DNA of 5,250 bases from Bacteroidales bacterium UBA1179 (GTDB lineage: Bacteria > Bacteroidota > Bacteroidia > Bacteroidales > Bacteroidaceae): positions 12,732 to 17,981 of the forward strand of contig DBYT01000042.1 in the NCBI GenBank assembly GCA_002309915.1, given 5' to 3'. The number at the start of each line of letters is the position of its first letter. Positions within the stretch are counted from its first letter, which is position 1. Shown here in pieces: positions 1-5,026 of this stretch. The notes below the pieces were generated by a model, which was not told the DNA's origin, ran no database searches, and worked only from the letters and a program-made list of their open reading frames with translations. Position numbers and translations under genes: made by a program.

Positions 1-19
1 AGTCCCACCGGGCACCCCA
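1..19 (+). tRNA. 3' end of a tRNA gene, probably tRNA-His (partial)
   Basis: The first 19 bases fit the 3' end of a tRNA cut off by the window start. AGT (1-3) fits T-loop positions 58-60, including the invariant A58. CCCAC (4-8) fits the 3' strand of the T-stem, CGGGCAC (9-15) the 3' strand of the acceptor stem, C16 the discriminator base and CCA (17-19) an encoded 3' end. A discriminator C73 is characteristic of tRNA-His, where it pairs with G-1. The implied 5' acceptor strand, GTGCCCG, begins with GTG as tRNA-His genes usually do. A strong hairpin terminator follows directly. The anticodon lies outside the window, so the isoacceptor is an inference, and the identification rests on 19 bases. 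Confidence 0.6.
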
Positions 20-20
20 A

Positions 21-58
21 AAACAAAACAGAGGTCAAAATTGACCTCTGTTTTGTTT
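21..58. terminator. Strong bidirectional Rho-independent terminator hairpin
   Basis: Bases 21-38 are perfectly complementary to 41-58, giving an 18-bp stem around a 2-base centre. The core stem AGAGGTCAA/TTGACCTCT is flanked by an A-rich arm (19-29) and a T-rich arm (50-58), so it could terminate transcription in either direction. It starts immediately after the presumed tRNA 3' end and is most simply that gene's terminator. Complementarity continues outward, imperfectly, into the tRNA 3' end (9-18 with 61-70). Confidence 0.8.
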
Positions 59-77
59 CCGGGGCGCCCGTTTTGGG

Positions 78-172
78 CATATCTTTTTAGTTCACTTCGT
101 GAACACGCTCCTTACAGTCGCTTGGCGGCCTACCCGGCCGCTCTCGTTCGCATACTCACTTCGCCCCAAATG
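78..172. other. Non-coding stretch with small GC-rich hairpins, function unknown
   Basis: No credible coding sequence is seen here. Two compact hairpins are visible: TTCAC-TTC-GTGAA (91-103) and GCGGCC-TACCC-GGCCGC (125-141), the second with a perfect 6-bp GC stem. The segment is noticeably more GC-rich than the AT-rich gene that follows. It could be a dispersed intergenic repeat, an unannotated leader RNA or decayed sequence. The window alone does not distinguish these, and I see no tRNA or known riboswitch fold. Confidence 0.35.
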
Positions 173-180
173 TATTTTTG
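173..180 (+). promoter_or_regulatory. Possible -7 promoter element for the lipoprotein pair
   Basis: TATTTTTG matches the Bacteroidota -7 consensus TAnnTTTG and would start transcription near 186-188, about 30 bases before the ATG at 217. No good TTTG -33 element lies about 20 bases upstream. The region is T-rich, and a second near-match (TATTTTCG, 193-200) occurs nearby, so the assignment is weak. Confidence 0.3.
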
Positions 181-216
181 TTTCTTTTTTTGTATTTTCG
201 CAAAAACAATCGAGTT

Positions 217-732
217 ATGAGATCAATAGGCATTAAACATATGTTTGCAATGACGGCTTGTTCCGTTTTTATACTTTGTTCTTTAGATAGCTGTTTGTAT
301 ATGCATGATGCTAATGTGTACTTTAATAATACCACATCAGACACTATACATGTGACAAACGGCAATGCTTTGCTTGGAGATATAATCGATGACGATTCAA
401 AGGTTACTGTTTCTCCCTATTTTATTAAGGGCTCGGTTCCAATCGGACCAGGAGAAACCAGAATTGTCCTTCGCAAATCATTCAGTTGCGATTCCCCGAA
501 AGAAGACGATATTTCTCTTTATATGGAGCAGTCTTATCCGAATGGACTTATGATAACCTTTAAAGATGGTTATACCATTTCTTATTCGCCAGATTCTGCT
601 ACTACAGACTCATATTCACCTTTTGTAAAGGATTCATATCGCTTTGAACTGACTCTTGAGTCTCCCTGGTATAAAACCGGACATGCGTATGATGCCTTTT
701 ACGATATATCAGATACGAAATCAAAAGAATAA
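217..732 (+). CDS. Small putative lipoprotein, unknown function
   Basis: This encodes a 171-residue protein read from the ATG at 217. A TTG lies in frame at 178, but the 13 residues it adds come from the promoter-like T-rich leader, so I prefer the ATG. Residues 1-25 form a signal peptide (basic MRSIGIKH, then a hydrophobic core) ending in a lipobox-like L-D-S-C with Cys26, which suggests lipidation and anchoring in the envelope. The remaining ~145 residues are polar, rich in Ser, Thr, Asp and Tyr, and look beta-rich (for example the stretches around ITFKDGYTISYS and YRFELTLESPWY). I recognise no domain. The gene ends 12 bp before the next lipoprotein gene and probably shares a transcript with it. 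It is visibly more AT-rich than its neighbours, which may indicate a fast-evolving or acquired gene. The coding call is fairly sure; function is unknown. Confidence 0.72.
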   Translation: MRSIGIKHMFAMTACSVFILCSLDSCLYMHDANVYFNNTTSDTIHVTNGNALLGDIIDDDSKVTVSPYFIKGSVPIGPGETRIVLRKSFSCDSPKEDDISLYMEQSYPNGLMITFKDGYTISYSPDSATTDSYSPFVKDSYRFELTLESPWYKTGHAYDAFYDISDTKSKE

Positions 733-744
733 AATACCCCAATT

Positions 745-1527
745 ATGAAACCGTTCAGATTGTTGATAGTCCTGGTCATTCTGGCTGCAACAGTTGCTTG
801 CAGCGAGAAGGGTGATAAGTATGCTTTTCAGTATGTGACTTTCAAGGAGACTCTGCCTTATCATCAGGGACAGGAGCATCCCTCTTGTGTGTTTGACCTT
901 CATGTGCTCAAGGCTAACGGTACCGATACCCTTTTTGCCGATGCCTTTAACTTTGATATCTCTGAATTCCTGTTTGATAAACGTACTACCGATGTACGCG
1001 GCGCCATGATTACCTTCATTGACTCCATCATAAACCTTTTCAAGGAGGAGAACAAGGAGGAGATCCGGTTTGCCAAGGAGGAGGGCTTTGAGCCGCGTGA
1101 CATTGACTATGAGTACGTGATCAATACCGAAGTGCATTACGGCAACAACCGCGATATCATCGGCCACTTTATAAATATGTATCAGTATACCGGAGGCGCA
1201 CACGGCGGCACATTCATAACCTGCCGCAACCTTCGTCTGGAGGACGGCAGCGTGGTTACGCTCGACAACTACTTCAAGCCCGGATATGAGGAGGTGCTGA
1301 TACCTGTTTTGGAGAAGAAGCTGTTGGAGTATGCCGAATGCAGCAGCCGCGACGAACTTGACGAGCACGGCTATTTCAGCAACGAGCCCATGTTCGTGTC
1401 ACCCAACTTTGAAATCCGTCAGGACACCATAGATTTCATCTACAATCAGTACGACATTGCGCCCTACTCCACGGGCATTACGACTCTGTCCGTAGCCAAC
1501 GACGAGATCCGCTCTATTCTACGCTGA
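745..1527 (+). CDS. DUF4163/DUF3298 (RsiV-like) lipoprotein
   Basis: This encodes a 260-residue exported protein. Residues 1-18 are a signal peptide (MKPFR followed by LLIVLVILAATVA) with Cys19 as the likely lipidated residue, so it is probably membrane-anchored and periplasm-facing or on the outer membrane. The body fits the two-part architecture of PdaC/RsiV-type extracytoplasmic proteins. A DUF4163-like part (about 45-156) ends in the family hallmark YTGGAHGG at 148-155. A DUF3298-like part (about 160-257) contains the typical YDIAPYSTG stretch at 236-244. In Bacillus, RsiV uses these domains as an anti-sigma factor that binds lysozyme, and PdaC has a catalytic deacetylase domain added to them. 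Neither an anti-sigma domain nor a deacetylase domain is present here, so only an envelope-associated or ligand-binding role can be inferred. It lies 12 bp after the preceding lipoprotein gene. Its last 14 bases overlap the 3' end of convergent umuC, leaving no room for a terminator between them. Confidence 0.88.
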   Translation: MKPFRLLIVLVILAATVACSEKGDKYAFQYVTFKETLPYHQGQEHPSCVFDLHVLKANGTDTLFADAFNFDISEFLFDKRTTDVRGAMITFIDSIINLFKEENKEEIRFAKEEGFEPRDIDYEYVINTEVHYGNNRDIIGHFINMYQYTGGAHGGTFITCRNLRLEDGSVVTLDNYFKPGYEEVLIPVLEKKLLEYAECSSRDELDEHGYFSNEPMFVSPNFEIRQDTIDFIYNQYDIAPYSTGITTLSVANDEIRSILR

Positions 1528-2809
1528 TAATATCGTGTAGATTGGTTGTGTAACAGGGCGTACGCAGATTATGCAGAATGGCATCCTTGAAATGGGGTGC
1601 CTTTCCTGTTTTTGGATCGGCGGGATACTGCTGGGCGGCAAGCACCAGAGTCTCGGTTCCCATGCGGCGGTTTATGCTGTCGGCCGTACGTGATATGCTG
1701 TCCAGGCGTTTGCGGCGCTCCTCATCACTCAGGAACAGGTCCAGTTGCACCGCGCTGTCAGGTGTTATGCCCGATACAATCACGCCCGCACGCTTGTAAT
1801 TCAGACCCTCGCGGAATATACGGTCCAACGCTCCCGATGCCGCCGCCACCAGATCCGTGGTGGAACTTGATGCGGTATGCAGCGTGACATTGATCAAGCC
1901 CTGATACCACTCCAGGTCCTTTCTAAACCAGTTGGTGGCAATAAATACCGACACGATATTGCAGACGGTATGCTGACGGCGCAGTTTCTCGGCGCAGCGG
2001 CATGCGTAGTTTGATATATGTGTGCGCAGCGATTCGCGGTCGGTTATCATGCCCGGGAAACTGCGGCTGGTGCAGATGCTCTTCTTGGTGTTGACCTCGG
2101 TGGTATCAATGCAACTCACGCCGTTAAGTTCACGCCAGGTGTTCTCAAATGGCAGCGGAAACAGCATGCGGATCCATCCTTCTGGCTTATCGGCCAGTTC
2201 AAGGGCGTTTTTTACGCCCAATGACGCCAGTTTGGCATCATAAGCGCGCCCTATCCCCCACACCTTGGCTACGGGGAACGCGCCAAGCGCCTTACGACGT
2301 TTGGAGTCTGTGTCTATTACGCAGCACTTGTTATAACCCGCGTAGGTCTTTGCGTATCGGCTTGCAACCTTGGCCAGGGTCTTGGTATCGGCTATACCGA
2401 TGCTCACCGGCATACCCACCCACTTACGGATGCGGGCGGCAAGTTCCTCACCCCACTGCTTGAGGTTGAAAGTCTGATCCATACCTGCCAGGTCGCAGAA
2501 GCACTCATCGATCGAGTATACCTCAACCCGCGGGGCATACATGCGTACAATCGCCATTATACGGGCTGACATATCACCATACAGGGTATAGTTGCTTGAC
2601 AGAGCCTCGATCTTTACGCCCGGGAACTCATCGGCCAACTTAAAATAAGGGGTACCCTCCTTTATGCCGAGTTTTTTGGCCTCGTTGCTGCGGGCCACCA
2701 CACAACCGTCATTATTGCTGAGTACCACGACCGGCTTGCCCTCAAGGTCAGGCCGGAACACGCGTTCGCAACTGACAAAACAGTTGTCACAGTCAATAAT
2801 GGCGTACAT
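1514..2809 (-). CDS. umuC: UmuC, catalytic subunit of DNA polymerase V
   Basis: This is a Y-family translesion DNA polymerase subunit of 431 residues, close to the usual ~420. With two cleaved UmuD' subunits it forms the error-prone polymerase V that copies past DNA lesions during the SOS response. The palm/finger region is intact. The metal-binding Asp6 sits in MYAIIDCDN, and Asp101/Glu102 sit in YSIDECFCDL, at the same positions as in E. coli UmuC. SNNDGCVVARS (31-41) is a highly conserved finger segment. A helix-hairpin-helix-like segment VWGIGRAYDAKLASLG spans about 183-198. The little-finger domain follows, then QLDLF at 355-359, a canonical beta-clamp-binding pentamer. The C-terminus (PCYTTNLHDI) resembles the family's usual ending. 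The start codon lies 10 bp after the umuD stop, so the two form an operon with umuD first. The 3' end overlaps the convergent lipoprotein gene by 14 bp. I see no disruption, and the enzyme should be functional. Confidence 0.97.
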   Translation of the reverse strand: MYAIIDCDNCFVSCERVFRPDLEGKPVVVLSNNDGCVVARSNEAKKLGIKEGTPYFKLADEFPGVKIEALSSNYTLYGDMSARIMAIVRMYAPRVEVYSIDECFCDLAGMDQTFNLKQWGEELAARIRKWVGMPVSIGIADTKTLAKVASRYAKTYAGYNKCCVIDTDSKRRKALGAFPVAKVWGIGRAYDAKLASLGVKNALELADKPEGWIRMLFPLPFENTWRELNGVSCIDTTEVNTKKSICTSRSFPGMITDRESLRTHISNYACRCAEKLRRQHTVCNIVSVFIATNWFRKDLEWYQGLINVTLHTASSSTTDLVAAASGALDRIFREGLNYKRAGVIVSGITPDSAVQLDLFLSDEERRKRLDSISRTADSINRRMGTETLVLAAQQYPADPKTGKAPHFKDAILHNLRTPCYTTNLHDIISVE

Positions 2810-2819
2810 GGCGCAAATA

Positions 2820-3266
2820 TCAGATGTGATTAATCCTTTTCTTGATGGTGTAACTTACTACACCCCATATCCTGAAATCGCGTTCAGGAGTAATCTTTAT
2901 GCGCGGGTAACTGCTGTTGGCGGGAACCAGCCAGATGACGCCGGTATCCTTGAGCGACAGGTCCACATACTTGAGCGTGAACTCGCCGTCCAGATAGCCC
3001 ACAATCATGTCACCGCTCTGGGGCTCAATGGAACGGTCTATCACCAGGATATCGCCGCTCTCCACACCCGCATCAATCATGGAATCACCCTTTACGCGGC
3101 CGTAGAATGTAGCCATAGGATTGGCTATCAGCTCCTGATTAAGATCAAGAGCCTCCTCCAGATAGTCCTGCGCAGGGCTGGGAAATCCCGCCCGTATACC
3201 CCCGTTCGCAAAGGGAAGACTAAGCGTGTGAGTCAAATCGGCCGATAGTAATTCCACCTCATCCAT
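2820..3266 (-). CDS. umuD: UmuD, self-cleaving subunit of DNA polymerase V (S24 peptidase)
   Basis: This is a 148-residue LexA/UmuD-type S24 serine peptidase. On RecA filaments UmuD cuts off its own N-terminus, and the resulting UmuD' dimer activates UmuC. The Ser/Lys dyad is visible: Ser62 in VKGDSMIDAG and Lys99 in EFTLKYVD. The predicted cleavage site is Ala26-Gly27 in RAGFPSPA. All three positions are two residues beyond the E. coli ones (Cys24-Gly25, Ser60, Lys97), so the spacing is fully conserved. The scissile Ala-Gly resembles LexA more than the Cys-Gly of E. coli UmuD. There is no N-terminal helix-turn-helix, which rules out LexA itself. It is first in the operon, followed 10 bp later by umuC. 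A good -7 element ends only 7 bases before the start codon, so the mRNA may be nearly leaderless. Confidence 0.96.
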   Translation of the reverse strand: MDEVELLSADLTHTLSLPFANGGIRAGFPSPAQDYLEEALDLNQELIANPMATFYGRVKGDSMIDAGVESGDILVIDRSIEPQSGDMIVGYLDGEFTLKYVDLSLKDTGVIWLVPANSSYPRIKITPERDFRIWGVVSYTIKKRINHI

Positions 3267-3273
3267 AATGACA

Positions 3274-3281
3274 CAAAGTTA
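3274..3281 (-). promoter_or_regulatory. -7 promoter element for umuDC
   Basis: Read on the minus strand this is TAACTTTG, a perfect match to the Bacteroidota TAnnTTTG -7 element. It lies 7 bases before the umuD ATG. The -33 region (about 3301-3308) is only T-rich (TTTTTCC), without a clean TTTG, which suits a weak promoter or one under control. Transcription would start at about 3266-3269, almost at the start codon. I see no recognisable SOS box, but LexA sites in this phylum are poorly known to me. Confidence 0.6.
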
Positions 3282-3307
3282 CGCATTTGAAAAAAATCCC
3301 GGAAAAA

Positions 3308-3339
3308 TTTGGAGAGTATTTTATTCCGCTTTACATTTG
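3308..3339 (+). promoter_or_regulatory. Promoter of the ABC transporter-GntR operon
   Basis: TTTG at 3308-3311 and TACATTTG at 3332-3339 match the Bacteroidota -33 and -7 consensus elements with a 20-base gap, which is the expected spacing. Transcription would start around 3344-3347, leaving a leader of about 50 bases before the ATG at 3397. The predicted start falls inside the inverted repeat at 3342-3363. Confidence 0.72.
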
Positions 3340-3341
3340 CA

Positions 3342-3363
3342 GTGTCATAGATTAATATGACAC
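3342..3363. promoter_or_regulatory. Candidate GntR/YtrA-type operator (perfect inverted repeat)
   Basis: GTGTCATA (3342-3349) and TATGACAC (3356-3363) form a perfect 8-bp inverted repeat with a 6-base spacer. The pattern GT..TA / TA..AC resembles operators of YtrA-subfamily GntR regulators. It begins 3 bases after the -7 element and covers the predicted transcription start, so a bound dimer would block initiation. The operon it controls encodes a YtrA-type GntR protein as its third gene, which makes autorepression the natural reading. Binding is inferred, not shown. Confidence 0.65.
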
Positions 3364-3396
3364 CATTAGACGACAAAAAAACAACAGTACTTTACA

Positions 3397-4278
3397 ATGA
3401 TTGAAGTAAGAGATTTATCCGTAGGTTACAGCAATCCCGCCAATACCCCGGAAATATTCGAACACTCTGATGATTATGACTCTCCGGAGATTGTCCTCCG
3501 CGACATCAGCCTCAAGTTCGAGTCGGGAAAAGTATATGGCCTGATAGGCCGTAACGGTGCCGGCAAGACCACTCTCCTTAACTGTATAAGCGGTCTGATA
3601 TGGAAGCATTCCAAGAAGAAAGTATTCCTGGACGGAATGCCGTTATCCAACGGAAATCCGGATATGACCTCCAAAATATTCTACGCAATCGACACAACCC
3701 CCACCCTGCATATCCGCGTAGACAAATTCGCCAAGAAACTCTCCCTGTATTATCCCGACTTCAGCATGGAATGCTTCAACGAGTGTGTTGAGATGTTTCA
3801 TATCAATTACAGTGAGTACCTGGACAGGTTGTCTTTAGGACAGAAAAAGATGGCATATCTGAGTTTTGCATTTGCATCAAACGCATCCCACATAATCCTT
3901 GACGAGCCCACAAACGGTCTGGATATCACAGCCATGAGGACGCTGCGTAAACTGATCGCCTCAAATATGACCGATGACAGGACAATCATCATATCCACCC
4001 ACCATATCAACGAAATAAGTTCCCTGCTTGACCACATAGTCATCCTGAACAACCGCAAGGTGGCGTTTGACCACTCTGTAAATGAAACCGGCCGGGTTCT
4101 CTCATTCGTAGAGTCCGATAAGGAAACCGACAAACAGAATGCCCTGTACTCAATGACATCGGCCTACGGCAACCGTCTGATACTGCCCAATACATCGGGC
4201 ATTGACAGCGAGATTGATTATGAATTGCTGTATGAGGCAGTCCTGGATGACAGCAATAAGATCAACGCACTCTTTTAA
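3397..4278 (+). CDS. ABC transporter ATP-binding protein (YtrB/ABC-2 type)
   Basis: This encodes a 293-residue cytoplasmic ATPase with a single nucleotide-binding domain, expected to energise the permease encoded next. Visible motifs are Walker A GRNGAGKTT (51-59, Lys57), a divergent signature LSLGQ (145-149), Walker B HIILDEP (165-171, catalytic Glu170), the D-loop NGLD (173-176) and the switch His202 in STHH. Two oddities stand out. The Q-loop region reads IFYAIDTTPTLHIRV (94-108), with no glutamine at the expected place. An acidic insertion of about 20 residues (12-31) sits between the first two strands, in the A-loop area. The C-terminal tail (about 225-293) is family-variable. The gene leads an operon with the permease (10-bp gap) and a YtrA-type repressor, as in ytr-like systems linked in Bacillus to cell-wall-antibiotic stress. 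The substrate here is unknown. The ATG at 3397 begins the first beta strand MIEVRDLSVGY, so the start is well placed. Confidence 0.93.
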   Translation: MIEVRDLSVGYSNPANTPEIFEHSDDYDSPEIVLRDISLKFESGKVYGLIGRNGAGKTTLLNCISGLIWKHSKKKVFLDGMPLSNGNPDMTSKIFYAIDTTPTLHIRVDKFAKKLSLYYPDFSMECFNECVEMFHINYSEYLDRLSLGQKKMAYLSFAFASNASHIILDEPTNGLDITAMRTLRKLIASNMTDDRTIIISTHHINEISSLLDHIVILNNRKVAFDHSVNETGRVLSFVESDKETDKQNALYSMTSAYGNRLILPNTSGIDSEIDYELLYEAVLDDSNKINALF

Positions 4279-4288
4279 TTGAACCGCT

Positions 4289-5026
4289 ATGAAAAGAAAC
4301 AACATATTCAACATGGAGAGATTCCTGGGACTCATCGGAACGGGAATCAACAGGAGAAAAGACACCTATGCTTATAGCATCATTGTTCCAATATCTTCTA
4401 TCTTGTTTATAATATTAATCAGTGAACTGGCCAAGAGGTTGGAGTTTGACACTGCAAGAGTTGTCGTAACCCGAGTGTACCAGTTTGCATACATTGCATT
4501 CCTCTCAATACCCGTATTCAGGCTGACCTCCAATAAGGAAAGGTTCATTCAATGGAACTTGCTTCCGGCGTCGGCATTTGAGAAATACATATTCATTACC
4601 GTGCTGTCTTTTTTATGGAGAACTATAGTGTTTTTCTTTGCAATTTACGCAATTGATTGTCTGATATGGATTGAGACTCCATATGACCAGACTATGGGTC
4701 TGAGCCAATGCCTCTTAAGGATGAGTGATTTCTTTATGCTGGAATATTTTCCCGGCAACGTACCTTTGTGGTTATATTATTTGATGGTATTCTTCTTTTT
4801 CACCGCATTACCTATCCTCATCGGGAACGAAAGCTATTCTCCTTTCAACCGCGCAAGGCCCTTTTGGCATGCCTACGTGATCTTTATATTACTTAGAATG
4901 TTGTTAGACGTAAGTTTCAAACCCGATACCCTTATACCATATATTGTGATTCCGGTCTTCGCCGCAGTTGTTTTCGTGCACGACCTGATTCTATCCTTCA
5001 AAAGAAGCTTAACCCCTAAAGCATGA
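4289..5026 (+). CDS. ABC transporter permease, six-span membrane protein
   Basis: This encodes a 245-residue integral membrane protein that would pair with the ATPase encoded just upstream. Six hydrophobic segments are visible at about 30-48, 62-79, 101-122, 159-178, 191-208 and 214-236, preceded by a basic cytoplasmic N-terminus. The segment LLPASAFEKY (91-100) between spans 2 and 3 fits the LPAS-x-x-EK motif common in ABC-2-like permeases of Bacteroidota. I see no other domain, and the substrate cannot be deduced; export or antibiotic-stress sensing is possible by analogy with ytr operons. It begins 10 bp after the ATPase stop without a Shine-Dalgarno sequence. Its TGA stop overlaps the ATG of the regulator (ATGA), which suggests translational coupling. 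Confidence 0.85.
   Translation: MKRNNIFNMERFLGLIGTGINRRKDTYAYSIIVPISSILFIILISELAKRLEFDTARVVVTRVYQFAYIAFLSIPVFRLTSNKERFIQWNLLPASAFEKYIFITVLSFLWRTIVFFFAIYAIDCLIWIETPYDQTMGLSQCLLRMSDFFMLEYFPGNVPLWLYYLMVFFFFTALPILIGNESYSPFNRARPFWHAYVIFILLRMLLDVSFKPDTLIPYIVIPVFAAVVFVHDLILSFKRSLTPKA

Noticed and set aside
21..58. The long palindrome as an invertible-promoter recombination site or a transposon end
   Set aside because: It is a single, nearly loopless hairpin with A- and T-rich flanks right after a tRNA end, and no matching partner repeat, recombinase or transposase gene is in the window. A terminator explains it better.
178..216. TTG at 178 as the start of the first lipoprotein
   Set aside because: The extra 13 residues come from T-rich promoter-like sequence. 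The ATG at 217 gives a normal lipoprotein signal peptide.
156..365. Minus-strand open frame of 69 codons overlapping the first lipoprotein gene
   Set aside because: It overlaps the signal peptide region of a better-supported gene on the other strand and has no domain or promoter evidence.
721..1368. Minus-strand open frame of 215 codons across the DUF4163/DUF3298 lipoprotein gene
   Set aside because: It lies antisense to a gene with a clear signal peptide and family motifs. Its translation is low-complexity and hydrophobic, without a recognisable domain.
2664..3248. Plus-strand open frame of 194 codons across the umuD gene and the umuC start
   Set aside because: It is antisense to umuD and umuC, whose catalytic residues are intact. 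The translation shows no family features.
3282..3310. A LexA/SOS box upstream of umuD
   Set aside because: No convincing palindrome was found around the umuDC promoter apart from the repeat linked to the GntR operon. The phylum's LexA site is not known well enough to call a degenerate match.
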